Below, one piece after another: positions 26,252 through 36,088 of a DNA stretch of 64,000 nucleotides. Position 1 is the stretch's first letter. Each line of letters starts with the position of its first letter. A model generated the notes under the pieces. The model made no database searches. It was not told the DNA's origin and saw only the letters and a list, made by a program, of their open reading frames with translations. Where the stretch lies: NCBI GenBank assembly GCA_026671195.1, contig JAPOHD010000013.1, positions 1 through 64,000 on the forward strand, in the 5' to 3' direction. This stretch comes from Draconibacterium aestuarii (GTDB taxonomy: Bacteria; Bacteroidota; Bacteroidia; Bacteroidales; Prolixibacteraceae). A program made the position numbers and the translations under genes.

Positions 26252-26273
26252 ATTATATTGTGCACGATATAAT
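26252..26273. promoter_or_regulatory. Palindromic operator of the OhrR/MarR gene
   Basis: ATTATAT-TGTGCACG-ATATAAT is a 22-bp inverted repeat with a single mismatched pair. Its position about 36 bases before the regulator start codon fits autoregulation. Confidence 0.75.
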
Positions 26274-26280
26274 AGTGTAA

Positions 26281-26586
26281 AACATGAAAAATTTAATAAA
26301 GGATTAACTTTTGAGTACGGGAACGTGGTTAAAAATCAGTGATTTGGATATATTTTGTGTAGCAGAAAGATTTATTTTATGATTGTTCCCTTAGTTCCCA
26401 CCAATTTAAAGGCCTCCATTTGTATGGCTGACCACCGATCACTTTTCTCATTTTCAACACAGAAAGCACGGATTTACAAATATTTGATGATTTGAATTTT
26501 GTCTTCGTATCTGAGTTGTTTGAAACTGCGACTGTGACTGTCAACAGGGACTTCTTCTTCAACTTCCAACTGGAACTGACCACTGA
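26281..26586. other. Gene-free stretch with short imperfect repeats
   Basis: No coding region or RNA gene is supported here. CTGACCAC(C/T)GATCACTT occurs at 26428-26444 and again at 26576-26592, differing at one base. Between 26520 and 26580 the sequence is built of ACTG- and AACTTCC-like words. It resembles a decayed intergenic repeat. Confidence 0.4.
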
Positions 26587-27183
26587 TCACTTCTTCAAAT
26601 CATCTTTAAATATTTTTCTGAACTTTTCCACTTTTGGAGCCACCACAAACTGGCAATATCCTTGCGATTTATTTCGCGCAAAATAGTTGATGTGGTAATC
26701 TTCGGCAATGTAGAATTTATCGAATGCTGTTATTTCGGTAACAATTGGATTTTCATAAACCTTTTCTTCACCAAAAAGTCTGATTACGTTTTCTGCCACT
26801 TCTTTTTGTTTTGCTGAATGATAGAAGATTGCTGAACGATACTGAGGTCCCACATCATTTCCCTGACGATTAAGTGTTGTGGGGTCGTGCGTCATAAAAA
26901 ACACTTCCAGAATTTTTGAAAAGCTCACACGTTCAGGATCGAAAGTGATCTGTACCACTTCGGCATGCCCCGTTGTTCCGGCACAAACCTCTTTGTAGTT
27001 TGGATTTGTAACATGTCCGCCGCTGTACCCGGGTTTGACATCAATTACACCTTTTAGCTCTAAATACACGGCTTCGGTACACCAAAAGCATCCGCCGCCC
27101 AGTGTTGCTTTTTCCAAATCTTTACTCATAATTACGGTTGAATAAATTAAAAATATAAATAATGCCAGTGTTTTTGTTTTCAT
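26587..27183 (-). CDS. msrA: Peptide-methionine (S)-S-oxide reductase, exported
   Basis: Repairs S-methionine sulfoxide in proteins. The active site GCFWC (31-35, catalytic Cys32) follows KATLGGG; GYSGG and [11 protein letters not shown] are also typical. Residues 1-19 are a hydrophobic signal peptide, suggesting periplasmic action. The 198-residue length is normal. The start overlaps the last 4 bases of the upstream DUF6787-like gene, so they are translationally coupled. The resolving cysteine of classical MsrA is not obvious in the C-terminal tail. Confidence 0.95.
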   Translation of the reverse strand: MKTKTLALFIFLIYSTVIMSKDLEKATLGGGCFWCTEAVYLELKGVIDVKPGYSGGHVTNPNYKEVCAGTTGHAEVVQITFDPERVSFSKILEVFFMTHDPTTLNRQGNDVGPQYRSAIFYHSAKQKEVAENVIRLFGEEKVYENPIVTEITAFDKFYIAEDYHINYFARNKSQGYCQFVVAPKVEKFRKIFKDDLKK

Positions 27184-27476
27184 GATTTTTTGAATTTAAA
27201 CCTGCTCAACATTTTTTTTTCGAACGCTAAAGCAAATTTGTACTGACCAAACAAGGTGCCTACAATCATAAAAAGGATTTGGTAAGCAGGAACTACGATT
27301 AAAATGTATAAGGGAACTTTTATCCAATAACTTGTATCGGCATTTATTCCCAGTAGATAAAATACGCCTTTCCGAACATATAAGGCAGTTCTGCCGGTTA
27401 CAGAAAAAACGATGAGAATAATTACCAGCTGAAAATTACTTTTTATGTCCCATTTTTGTTTAAAACGCTCAAGCAT
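27180..27476 (-). CDS. DUF6787-like small membrane protein
   Basis: A 98-residue protein with two membrane segments (about 16-36 and 52-75) and a Lys-rich end. The pattern [18 protein letters not shown] and the [19 protein letters not shown] helix fit the Bacteroidota DUF6787 family, whose function is unknown. It overlaps msrA by 4 bases and follows the VTT-like gene by 55 bases. Confidence 0.75.
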   Translation of the reverse strand: MLERFKQKWDIKSNFQLVIILIVFSVTGRTALYVRKGVFYLLGINADTSYWIKVPLYILIVVPAYQILFMIVGTLFGQYKFALAFEKKMLSRFKFKKS

Positions 27477-27531
27477 ATTATTCGATTTTTATCTAAGTAA
27501 CAAAAGAGCGTAAAGTATGTTTGCAGGAAGA

Positions 27532-28107
27532 CTAAAAGACGTGTGTTTGATAAATAATATACCCGTAAATTGCGAACCGAAGCAAGCGGAACAAAGCGTA
27601 TTTTAGAAACCGCTTTGAAGGGTAACCTGCCGAACCCACCAGCAAACAAACTGCCGACCATGGAACAGGTGTTAATGCGGCTACAATAATCAGAAACAGA
27701 CCGTATTTTTTTAGCTGTGGCCATACCTCCTTTAGCATGTTTTTCTTAAAATACTTAAGCGAAGCATGTGTGTTAAAATAACGACCTATCAAAAACGTAA
27801 GGTAGCCCATTGTATACGAAACAACCGCAAAAAATGTCAGGTTCATAAAGTAATGCGGTATCGTATCTTTATTAATGGCCCAAATCATAAACAACTCGGG
27901 CGGGAAAATTCCAAAGAAAAATTCAGAAAAACAATAAACCAGGTATACCAATAGCGGACGGGCATAAATTTGGTCGACCCACGCATCGGGAGTACGCGAC
28001 AGCACAACTTCCTTAAAAAGAAAATAGGCCGCCAATATAAGCAAAAGCCAGGCCATGCCTTTTAGCCCATTCTTTACCAAAAATTGCATGCGTTTACTTA
28101 GTTTCAT
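27532..28107 (-). CDS. VTT/DedA-like membrane protein
   Basis: A 191-residue integral membrane protein with about five hydrophobic segments. The segment EFFFGIFPPELFMIWAIN and the amphipathic ALTPVPWSAVCLLVGSAGYPSKRF resemble the conserved FPPE/re-entrant and G-x-x-GY regions of VTT/DedA proteins, which move phospholipids between leaflets or act as transporters. I prefer ATG 28107 (MKLSKRM), eleven codons inside the longest frame, which leaves a positive N-terminus before the first membrane span. It is first in a unit with DUF6787-like and msrA. Confidence 0.75.
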   Translation of the reverse strand: MKLSKRMQFLVKNGLKGMAWLLLILAAYFLFKEVVLSRTPDAWVDQIYARPLLVYLVYCFSEFFFGIFPPELFMIWAINKDTIPHYFMNLTFFAVVSYTMGYLTFLIGRYFNTHASLKYFKKNMLKEVWPQLKKYGLFLIIVAALTPVPWSAVCLLVGSAGYPSKRFLKYALFRLLRFAIYGYIIYQTHVF

Positions 28108-28140
28108 CGTTGTTTTCTGTTTCAAAAATTGAAAGTACAA

Positions 28141-28440
28141 TAATTTTTTACATTCGGATGGTGTATAGATTTAAAAACTCTTTTGTGCTTTTTACCTAAC
28201 CCTTCTGGTCATTTTATTTCACTCTGTTTGTTCCATGCGAAACGAAATATTTTAACAGCAATTGTTTGAACCTGGTAGGTTGGATATACATTTCTGTTAA
28301 ACCTTTGTTCTTATAATAGAAAACAAACAAAACCACAAATTTAATGTTGCTTCTAAATAAGCGAAAATTAGCAGTTGTTTAAACTGAACTTTTATTTTTA
28401 CCGGCTGTTTTGGAGATTTATTTACTTAATCAATTAAATA
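28141..28440. other. 300-base gene-free leader region
   Basis: AT-rich intergenic sequence between the divergent VTT-like and outer-membrane receptor genes. I see no ORF, RNA gene or full promoter consensus in it; it presumably holds promoters of both flanking genes. Confidence 0.4.
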
Positions 28441-30987
28441 ATGTTTTTAAAGAAGATCATTTTTTCCGGAATTTTCCTCCTCTTTTTATTGAATGCATTT
28501 GCGCAGTTTGGAAGTGTTTCCGGAGTTGTATTAGATAAGGAATCGGGAGATAAAATTCCGTTTGCAAGTGTATCCGTTTTTAGTGCCGCAACCGGAGATT
28601 TGGTTGGTGGTTCGGTTTCGAGTGCTAAAGGAAAGTTTAAAGTTGAAAAACTGGATGCAGGAGAATACAAAGTTGTAGTTTCGTTTATCGGCTACGGGGC
28701 AGAAACCATGCCCTCAATTTCCATATCTGACAATAAACAGAACGTGAATTTGGGTGAAGTTGCGATTGTAGCATCATCGGTTGAGTTGGACGACATAGAA
28801 GTGAAAGGAATAACCGGTACCACATCAAAAAAAATAGACAGGCAAACCTATCGCGCCAGCGACTTTGAAACGGCAAGCGGAGGAACTGCGGTTGATGTTT
28901 TGAATAAATTACCATCGGTTTCGGTCGATCCCGATGGAACAGTGTCGTTGCGCGGTACAAGCGATTTTATGGTCTACCTGAACGGAAAACCAACCCAAAT
29001 GGAAGCTTCGGTTTTGTTGAACCAAATAGCGGCCAGTAATATTGAAAATATTGATGTAATTACCGTTCCAACTGCGCGTTTCGATGCACAGGGCAAGGGT
29101 GGTATCATAAATATTTCGACTAAAAAGAATGGTGCCGACGGATTATCAATTTCGGCCAACGGTTTGCTCGGTGGCGCTCCATGGGGAAATGTTACCGACA
29201 AATACAGTGGCTACAATTTAACCGATAATCGGTATGGAGGTGGTTTAAATCTGGTTTATCGAAAAGAAGATGTAACGCTTTACGGTGGGGCCAACTACAA
29301 TTACCGAAATGTGAATGGTAAACGCGTTGGCGATGCCCGCTTATTGCAGGAAAATGGTTCGTATTACCACATGGTGGCCGATGGCGAGCGTCCTGAATGG
29401 TACGAAAATTATTCGGCCAACTTTGGTCTGGATTACGCTGTTACGGAAATGAGCAATGTGTCGGCCTCGTACTACTATGGCAACCGCACCGAAGGCCGCT
29501 CGGCATTTTATGTGTACAATAATTTTTATGGCGACGTTGATAAAAATCCAATCCCCGGAATCGATCCGGAAAATCACTGGATTTATAATCCGAATACCGA
29601 TAATCGTTATGGAAAATTCCACACGGCAAATATCGATTTAACGCAAAAATTTGATAATAAATCGCAGGTAAAACTTTCGTTGCTTTACGAACATTCAGAA
29701 TTAAGCCGCGAATTGGACAACCAGAATTTTAGTTTTGATAAACCTGCCGATAAGGTGGAAGATCTTCTGCTTCATTTTAATCAAACCGACAATACACCAC
29801 TGGATGGTTTCCGTACTTCGGTGGAATATGAAAAGGAATTTGAAAATGAGAGCAAGCTGGGAATTGGGTTTCAACCGCAGTTTGTGCACCAAAAAGGTGG
29901 TTACAATTACGACACGTTAGATGTGAATTCAGGCAATTGGGGAACCAGCGACAAATTTAATAACGACATTGAATTATCGAGGGCAATTTATGCCGGTTAT
30001 GTGGATTATTCAGGAACTTTTGGCGATTTAAGTGTAATTGCAGGTTTGCGTTTGGAGTACACCGACCAGTTGCTGGAAATTGGGAATCCTGATTACGTGG
30101 ATATTTTCGACCGACCAAAACAAACAGAGTATAAGGTGCAGCAATTAGATTGGTTTCCAACCTTGCACATGCAATTCCAAATGAATGAGAAAAATGCGTT
30201 GACTTTTGCTGCCAGCCGAAGAATTAACCGACCGCCAACCAAAAATATGGCACCGTTTTTATATCGTAGACACTACGAAGTTTACCTTGTTGGAGATCCG
30301 GAATTGGAGCCGGAAAGTCTGACTAATTTTGAGCTGTCTCTGGATAAAAAAGCAGGGAATCAGAGTTTAACCCTAACCGGCTTTTACCGCGGAACCGACA
30401 ATGCAATTTTTCGTGTAAATACGGTTTACGAAGAGGAAAATGTATTAATCCGCAGTTATACCAACTCGGGCAATGTACAAGCTTTGGGGGCTGAGCTAAA
30501 TGCCAACCTAAGCATTGGTAAATTGGCTAAATTCTTTGTTGGTGGTTCGCTTTATAATTTTAACACACAAGGCGAAGTATTTGGCTATAAAGAAGACAAC
30601 TCGAGCACGAATTGGAGCCTGAAAGGAAACATGAATTTGTTTTTGACCCAAGGGTTGAAGTTGACACTCGATTTTGATGCCAGATCGGCAACGGTTACCA
30701 CACAAGGAGAAAATTACAATTTTTACATGAGTAATGCCGCCGTTAACTATACGCCTAAAAAACTGGCAGGTTGGGATTTCTCACTTAAAGTACTTGATTT
30801 GTTCAGCTCCAATCTGGAAGGATTGAATACCCGCGCGTACAATGCCCGGCAGCAGCAAATTTTCTACCAGGAGGTGGAATACGACCGCTACGGACCCATT
30901 GTGGAGCTTGGGGTAACATACTCGCTTAACCTTAACGGCAAGTCGAACAAAAAGGCCGGCAGCGTATTTGGGAAGGAACAGTTTTAA
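28441..30987 (+). CDS. Outer membrane beta-barrel (TonB-dependent receptor-like) protein
   Basis: The order is: signal peptide (1-20), a carboxypeptidase-regulatory-like domain (about 23-105, FGSVSGVVLDKESGDKIPFASV), a plug domain (about 120-225, TAVDVLNKLPSVSVDPDGTV, DFMVYLNGKPT, GGIINISTKK), then a large beta-barrel of the OMP_b-brl_3 family to residue 848. It is shorter than SusC proteins and has no SusD partner nearby, so it is more likely a peptide, metal or unknown-ligand receptor than a polysaccharide SusC. It converges with the GH43-like gene, 10 bases apart. Confidence 0.9.
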   Translation: MFLKKIIFSGIFLLFLLNAFAQFGSVSGVVLDKESGDKIPFASVSVFSAATGDLVGGSVSSAKGKFKVEKLDAGEYKVVVSFIGYGAETMPSISISDNKQNVNLGEVAIVASSVELDDIEVKGITGTTSKKIDRQTYRASDFETASGGTAVDVLNKLPSVSVDPDGTVSLRGTSDFMVYLNGKPTQMEASVLLNQIAASNIENIDVITVPTARFDAQGKGGIINISTKKNGADGLSISANGLLGGAPWGNVTDKYSGYNLTDNRYGGGLNLVYRKEDVTLYGGANYNYRNVNGKRVGDARLLQENGSYYHMVADGERPEWYENYSANFGLDYAVTEMSNVSASYYYGNRTEGRSAFYVYNNFYGDVDKNPIPGIDPENHWIYNPNTDNRYGKFHTANIDLTQKFDNKSQVKLSLLYEHSELSRELDNQNFSFDKPADKVEDLLLHFNQTDNTPLDGFRTSVEYEKEFENESKLGIGFQPQFVHQKGGYNYDTLDVNSGNWGTSDKFNNDIELSRAIYAGYVDYSGTFGDLSVIAGLRLEYTDQLLEIGNPDYVDIFDRPKQTEYKVQQLDWFPTLHMQFQMNEKNALTFAASRRINRPPTKNMAPFLYRRHYEVYLVGDPELEPESLTNFELSLDKKAGNQSLTLTGFYRGTDNAIFRVNTVYEEENVLIRSYTNSGNVQALGAELNANLSIGKLAKFFVGGSLYNFNTQGEVFGYKEDNSSTNWSLKGNMNLFLTQGLKLTLDFDARSATVTTQGENYNFYMSNAAVNYTPKKLAGWDFSLKVLDLFSSNLEGLNTRAYNARQQQIFYQEVEYDRYGPIVELGVTYSLNLNGKSNKKAGSVFGKEQF

Positions 30988-30997
30988 CTGTCTTTAA

Positions 30998-32563
30998 TCA
31001 ATCATTCCCGTGGTACAGGTAAAGGGCGCCATATGTCCAGTGTGGTCCCTGAATGCCGGGATAATTAAACCGGTCCATCATTAGCGCAACGTATTTAAAC
31101 GGAAAACCATCGGGGAGTTGAACAACATTTGGCCACACCCGTGTTCCGGATGTTTCATCCCATGGTGGAAGATCCATTTTTAAAGTACCTGCTTCCTGAA
31201 GGTCGGGATAGGTGTATATATGTATTTTTCTGTCAGAACTGCCCGAGAAACAATACCGGGTATTGCCGATTTTTTGAATGGAAGTTCCTGTTGAATTATG
31301 CTGTACCGGCCCTGCAATTCGTTTGTAAGCTCTGTCCCATTGGTCCGATTCCAGTATAACGGCTTTGTACCCATTGGTGTTTTCGCAGGTTAGCATCCGC
31401 CATTTATTTGCATCCTCATCAAACAAAATGTGCGGATCTTCTATATCGCCAACCATGCCAAAGGGCACGGCATTCATGATCGAAAAACCCCGTCGTGGAT
31501 CGTTTTTGCTTTCAATGGCAAGCAGTTGCTTTTTTTCTTTTTCCGGGTTTGCATAAGCGCTAAAACCGGTGGTTAATCCACACCAAAGCTTTTGTTTTCT
31601 GTCGTAAAAAATATGTGAGGCAATCTCATTTCGTAGCAGTCCGTCATTACGGTCGAAAACGATTATTCCCTCAAACGTCAGGTCAAAAATGGTTGGATTC
31701 ATGCTGAAAACACCCTGGATATGGTGTGGCAAGGCCCTTCCGCGAATCGACATGGTATACCAAAGGCGGCCATCATCAAACATTGGATCTCCGTTTTCGT
31801 AAGTTATGGCTCTTATGTCAGCCAGTCCAATCCCTGTGTTAAACGCCATTTCAACATTACTGAGTATAACCTCGCCTCCTGCCAATTGAACAAACAGGTG
31901 AGATTGAAAAGTAGTTATGCAGTTTTTGTTTCGCAGGTCGATAAATGTATTAAAATCGCTTTGCCCAATGACTTGGGGCAGACCCTGATCGAGTATATAC
32001 AGTGAAAAACCACTTCCCAGCATTTGGAGAATAATTTTTCCTTTCATTTTAATGGCCTTGCCGGTATTTACCGCAATCGAACCATCTGTAACCACGTTGG
32101 ATTTATGAAGCACTTTTAGTTTTACATCAGAAAGAACGGAATCGTTGAATCCGACCTGAACAAAAACCTGTTCTGTTTTGGTTGCATCTGAGAACTCGAA
32201 ACCAATTTCTCCGTTTCCTGAACATGAAGTAAGATTGATGGTGTAAGTTGCAAATGGATTAAAACCTCCAATCCAGATTCCTGTTTGTGTTTTTTGTTCC
32301 GACCGGATTTTGAGTTGGTCATCATCGATTTCAATGTGGGAATGTGGTTTCAGAAAATGGGTGACAGGATACATTGCCGAAAAACCAATAATCTTTTCAG
32401 GTTCCAGTTTTGCCAGCGGAATGGATTGATCTTCGTCAAAAATCATTCTTTGAACACCTTGTCGCACAAAGTTTATATTGTCAGGAGAAGTTTGACCAAA
32501 GGCAATGTGATTTATTATTGTAAACAGAATTAGCGGAAGAACTAGGTTTTTTAAGGTTTTCAT
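30998..32563 (-). CDS. Secreted protein with GH43-like beta-propeller region
   Basis: The chosen ATG 32563 gives a clean signal peptide (MKTLKNLVLPLILFTIINH...AFGQ). The longest frame, beginning 46 codons earlier, overlaps rluF and is rejected. Residues 25-260 look like a beta-sandwich; residues 270-521 contain propeller-like repeats (GDPMFDDGRLWYTMS, IEDPHILFDEDANKWRMLT, SGTRVWPNVVQLPDG) reminiscent of glycoside hydrolase family 43/DUF377 proteins. No catalytic triad was confirmed, so the enzymatic activity is uncertain. The probable role is in processing an external glycan. Confidence 0.68.
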   Translation of the reverse strand: MKTLKNLVLPLILFTIINHIAFGQTSPDNINFVRQGVQRMIFDEDQSIPLAKLEPEKIIGFSAMYPVTHFLKPHSHIEIDDDQLKIRSEQKTQTGIWIGGFNPFATYTINLTSCSGNGEIGFEFSDATKTEQVFVQVGFNDSVLSDVKLKVLHKSNVVTDGSIAVNTGKAIKMKGKIILQMLGSGFSLYILDQGLPQVIGQSDFNTFIDLRNKNCITTFQSHLFVQLAGGEVILSNVEMAFNTGIGLADIRAITYENGDPMFDDGRLWYTMSIRGRALPHHIQGVFSMNPTIFDLTFEGIIVFDRNDGLLRNEIASHIFYDRKQKLWCGLTTGFSAYANPEKEKKQLLAIESKNDPRRGFSIMNAVPFGMVGDIEDPHILFDEDANKWRMLTCENTNGYKAVILESDQWDRAYKRIAGPVQHNSTGTSIQKIGNTRYCFSGSSDRKIHIYTYPDLQEAGTLKMDLPPWDETSGTRVWPNVVQLPDGFPFKYVALMMDRFNYPGIQGPHWTYGALYLYHGND

Positions 32564-32669
32564 AGGTTCCAGGTTTAAAAGTCGATGCAAATTAAAAGAA
32601 ATGTTTAGTGAAAAGAAATAAATAAAAGGATTTTGGCACTTGTTTGGAGGGCAAGCTTTATTAATCCTG

Positions 32670-33392
32670 CTAAGCCTCCATTGTTTTGCTGGAGCCGGCA
32701 ACCAGCCGATTTATCTCATCGAGTTCTTTGGGAGTGAAATGGCGGTATTCTCCTTTTTTTAGGTTACCCAGTTTTATATTCATAATCCGAACCCGTTTCA
32801 GGCGTAAAACTTCGTAGCCCAGATGCGAACACATTCTTCGAATCTGTCGGTTTAATCCCTGAGTCAAGATGATTTTAAACGTATAGTCGTCGAGTTTTTC
32901 AACTTTGCATTTTTGGGTAACCGTATCCAGTATGGGAACTCCGTTGCTCATTTGGCGGATAAAAGCCTGGGTGATTTTCCGGTTAACCGAAACAATGTAT
33001 TCTTTTTCGTGGTTGTTTTGCGAGCGCAAAATTTTATTTACAATATCGCCATCGTTGGTCATAAAAATCAATCCCTCGCTGGGTTTGTCGAGGCGTCCGA
33101 TGGGGAAAATCCGCTCAGGGTAATTAATATAATCAATAATATTTCCTTTAATGGCGGTGTCGGTGGTGCAGGTAATTCCAATCGGTTTATGAAAAGCCAG
33201 GTACACATCCTTTACCTCTTTGGTAATGCGTTTGCCTTCCACCTCGATTGTGTCGCTGGGCGTAACCTGAACGCCAAGTCCCGCAGTTTCTCCGTTTACT
33301 TTTACTTTTCCGGCTTCAATCAGCCGATCGGCTTCGCGCCGCGAGCAAAAGCCGGTTTCCGAAATGGCTTTGTTTAATCTTTTGCTTTCCAT
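32670..33392 (-). CDS. rluF: 23S rRNA pseudouridine(2604) synthase, RluF-type
   Basis: An S4 RNA-binding domain occupies residues 3-60 (LNKAISETGFCSRREADRLI), followed by an RsuA/RluB-like catalytic domain with the active Asp102 in IGRLDKPSEGL. EKEYIVSV and GLNRQIRRMCSHLGYEVLRLKR complete the family signature. The 240-residue length fits RluF. Site specificity is assigned by family resemblance. It is the upstream neighbour of the GH43-like gene, about 105 bases apart. Confidence 0.9.
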   Translation of the reverse strand: MESKRLNKAISETGFCSRREADRLIEAGKVKVNGETAGLGVQVTPSDTIEVEGKRITKEVKDVYLAFHKPIGITCTTDTAIKGNIIDYINYPERIFPIGRLDKPSEGLIFMTNDGDIVNKILRSQNNHEKEYIVSVNRKITQAFIRQMSNGVPILDTVTQKCKVEKLDDYTFKIILTQGLNRQIRRMCSHLGYEVLRLKRVRIMNIKLGNLKKGEYRHFTPKELDEINRLVAGSSKTMEA

Positions 33393-33413
33393 TGGGATGC
33401 AAAGTTAGAAAAT

Positions 33414-34847
33414 CTATAACCACCATTCTGCTTTTACTCCCAAATAATGGCCCCAGTGTTGTTTGCCCACTAGTTGCAGGTAGGGCGAATAAAGGTTTCC
33501 CGATGCCGCTTTATTGTAATGCGATACCGAAAATATAAACCGGAAATGCGGTCTTACTCCGGTCGAACGTTCTCCGGTGGGGGCAAAAGTGGGTGCCAAA
33601 CTTACTTTCTGATAGCGATACATCGGTTCTTCTCCTTCTTTCCGTTGAGAATAGTGAAGTTCTCCTAACAGGTGAAATTTGTCGCTAACATAGCGTACAT
33701 TTCGTAATCCAAGTGTCAGGTCTTGTTTGTAGTTATATATTTCGCGCCCCAGGTAGGTTTTGGCCATCGCTTTTGTATTTGCGGCACCTTTACTCTGGGT
33801 AAAAACCAGGTAGGCATTAAAATTGTTCTTTTCGTTGATATCGAATTTAATTTCATCGACTACCGACAGGGAATAGGCTCCTTTAAAATTAAGTTTCTCC
33901 AAATCGGGCGCACCATAAGTTACCCATGTTTTTGAATGGCCGCCGTCGCCACCGTTTGCAAGCCTCGTTCCGTAGCGCACAGCCAGGTTATTGTAGGCTC
34001 CTGTTCCTAATTTGGGTAGTTTTGAGTTTAGTTTTACTCCAAACACAAACCCGTGGTCGGCCGGATAATTCAGTATGATATCGTCGCTATCAGCAGGAGT
34101 TGGTTCCGGTAAATTATTCTGGGTGTTGCCCATGTGGTGAAACTCAAACATTCCCGTTAGCAGGATTCCTTTCGAGAGTTGAAAAGCCTGGTCTAAAACC
34201 ATGACTGTACGTTGCCGTAATGACAGATTGGCAATTCCATCTCCAATATTTAAAAAGAAGTAGGGAGGAACATCGGAAGTCGTATCGGTAGATGAAATAA
34301 AAATGGTACTGAACCGTGTATTTTTATATTGAATTCCGGCTCCCTGTCCCGTGTGGTCGTCAAAATAAAAGTGGTCGGCAATATGTACCTCCTCGGTTCT
34401 GTAGAGCCGGGCACCGACCCATACGCTAAAATCCTTTCCGTTAATATTGCTGGCCTCGGCATAAATTTCGGGCAATGCAATTGTTAAACCACCAAGGCTG
34501 CTGGTTGATGAATTGCCAAACAGTGAGAGGCTGCGTGAATATACTGCAAAACGGGTTTGAACTTTTATAACGGTTTGATCATTTTCGTTAAAAGGTTGAA
34601 AATGAAATGCGGGAACCAGTTCCAGGTAATCCTGCTCCTCAAGCCGGCCACCAATGCTTCCCATGTTATTCAGGTTTAATCGCCGACCGATCGAGCCTCC
34701 ATTGTCGTAGTTCCAGTCCACTCCAACGCGGCCATATGTGTCAAAACTAAAGCCGGGGGTAGCGTTCGGCGAGTAGGTCATTTGTGCCGATGAAACAAGG
34801 TGCGAAACGAGAAACAGGATTATAAAAAGAGTCAGGTGTTTTTTCAT
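33414..34847 (-). CDS. Carbohydrate porin, maltoporin (LamB)-like
   Basis: An outer membrane barrel protein with a signal peptide (1-21, ending SSAQ). GFSFDTYGRVGVDWN (33-47), with the YGR pattern, and the C-terminal HYLGVKAEWWL, ending in an aromatic-rich strand, are characteristic of LamB-type sugar porins. The 477-residue length is usual for Bacteroidota members. It would admit oligosaccharides such as maltodextrins; malQ in the same window (46.6 kb) is a possible downstream step but is not linked to it. Confidence 0.88.
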   Translation of the reverse strand: MKKHLTLFIILFLVSHLVSSAQMTYSPNATPGFSFDTYGRVGVDWNYDNGGSIGRRLNLNNMGSIGGRLEEQDYLELVPAFHFQPFNENDQTVIKVQTRFAVYSRSLSLFGNSSTSSLGGLTIALPEIYAEASNINGKDFSVWVGARLYRTEEVHIADHFYFDDHTGQGAGIQYKNTRFSTIFISSTDTTSDVPPYFFLNIGDGIANLSLRQRTVMVLDQAFQLSKGILLTGMFEFHHMGNTQNNLPEPTPADSDDIILNYPADHGFVFGVKLNSKLPKLGTGAYNNLAVRYGTRLANGGDGGHSKTWVTYGAPDLEKLNFKGAYSLSVVDEIKFDINEKNNFNAYLVFTQSKGAANTKAMAKTYLGREIYNYKQDLTLGLRNVRYVSDKFHLLGELHYSQRKEGEEPMYRYQKVSLAPTFAPTGERSTGVRPHFRFIFSVSHYNKAASGNLYSPYLQLVGKQHWGHYLGVKAEWWL

Positions 34848-34914
34848 TATTTATTTTTTGTAGGTAGAGGTTTCAGAATAACCGTAGCGAGCATAATTTT
34901 ATAAAAGTACCAAG

Positions 34915-36039
34915 CTAATTATCAATATTCAAGAATAATTTTAGTTTTTTATTTACATATTCAGCCTGTTCCACGGCAATTAAATGCCCCGATTCCAATA
35001 TTTCGATCTCAATATTCGGATATTTTTTTGCCTTTTGCCGGGCCATTTCAGCATCTCCAACAATGGCATCTTTTGTTCCCAGAAACAGTAAAACCGGCAG
35101 ATTCATTTTTTCTTTTTGCTCTTGCGTCATCGGAACAGGTGTGGCCAGCGATGGAATGGTTCCCCGTAAAATACAATTGAACCAGTCGCCATATTTTTTA
35201 TTTACATATTCATTTTCGCCCAGAGCCCATTTTGTTACGTAATCGCGTATACTATCAAAAGGGTATATGGTGGCAACAGCGAGCATGAAAATACTTTTGC
35301 CCGTAAGTTGAGTCAATCCCATCGGTCCGAAAAGTGCCAGCTTTTCCACTTTGTCGGGGTAATAATACGCAAAATTCTGTGCTGCAAATCCCCCGTTGGA
35401 CGCTCCAAGTACCGGGCAGCTTTTTATCCCCAGCTCATTTGCCATCGATGCATATAAATCGGCAAGTTCTTTTCCGTTTTGCGGATATACAAGGGCGTTC
35501 CTGAGTTCACTTTTATTTCCTTCACCAATATTGTCGAACGAATAAATGCGAAAATGGCCAAGCAACGGTTCCAGGTTTTCTGCCCACGAATGTGCACCCA
35601 TTGATGCAGCGTGGATCATGATTAAAGGAGGCTTCTCTGTTGAACCACAGACCAAAATATGAACTTTACCGTATTGGGTTTCCAGAAAAATATCTTCTGT
35701 GTCCGCTGGCCATTCTTTTACTTTGTTATCGTAGATTTTGTGCAGTTCGTTTTTATACTCTTCTGTAAGATATATGCTGGTTTTTGGTTCCGGGTTAAAA
35801 CAAAAAATATTCGGCAAAATCAGGATTAGAATGATTCCGATTCTTGAAAAAAGGGAAATCTTTTTACTCCATTTCGCTTTTGTTAGATTCGGCCACCAAG
35901 CCAGAAAAACTGCGATTAGCAGAAGTACTATTGTTTGCAGGTACGATTTACCCATAAAAGTGGCAAGGGCAAAAAGAAGAATCAGTACAATCAAAATCCA
36001 TTTCAGGAAATTGCCGGCAAGTTTCAGGAAGTTGGTCAT
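34915..36039 (-). CDS. Alpha/beta hydrolase with N-terminal membrane segments
   Basis: Residues 1-85 carry about three hydrophobic segments, and the rest is an alpha/beta hydrolase domain. Visible marks are the oxyanion region MIHAASMGAHSW, the nucleophile elbow GASNGG, GTKDAIVGDAE (acid region), and SGHLIAVEQ with the catalytic His. Starts at 36081 and 36039 are both possible; I prefer the latter (MTNFLKLAG), close to the first membrane segment. The substrate is unknown. It lies 49 bases downstream of the DUF2721 gene on the same strand. Confidence 0.82.
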   Translation of the reverse strand: MTNFLKLAGNFLKWILIVLILLFALATFMGKSYLQTIVLLLIAVFLAWWPNLTKAKWSKKISLFSRIGIILILILPNIFCFNPEPKTSIYLTEEYKNELHKIYDNKVKEWPADTEDIFLETQYGKVHILVCGSTEKPPLIMIHAASMGAHSWAENLEPLLGHFRIYSFDNIGEGNKSELRNALVYPQNGKELADLYASMANELGIKSCPVLGASNGGFAAQNFAYYYPDKVEKLALFGPMGLTQLTGKSIFMLAVATIYPFDSIRDYVTKWALGENEYVNKKYGDWFNCILRGTIPSLATPVPMTQEQKEKMNLPVLLFLGTKDAIVGDAEMARQKAKKYPNIEIEILESGHLIAVEQAEYVNKKLKLFLNIDN

Positions 36040-36088
36040 CTTTTTGTACCGAAAGTTACGATACAAAAGTCTAATGGTCAAGATGTGT

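Noticed and set aside
32564-32701. Upstream extension of the GH43-like gene reaching into rluF
   Set aside because: It would add 46 residues before a perfect signal peptide and overlap the end of rluF; the start at 32563 is far better.
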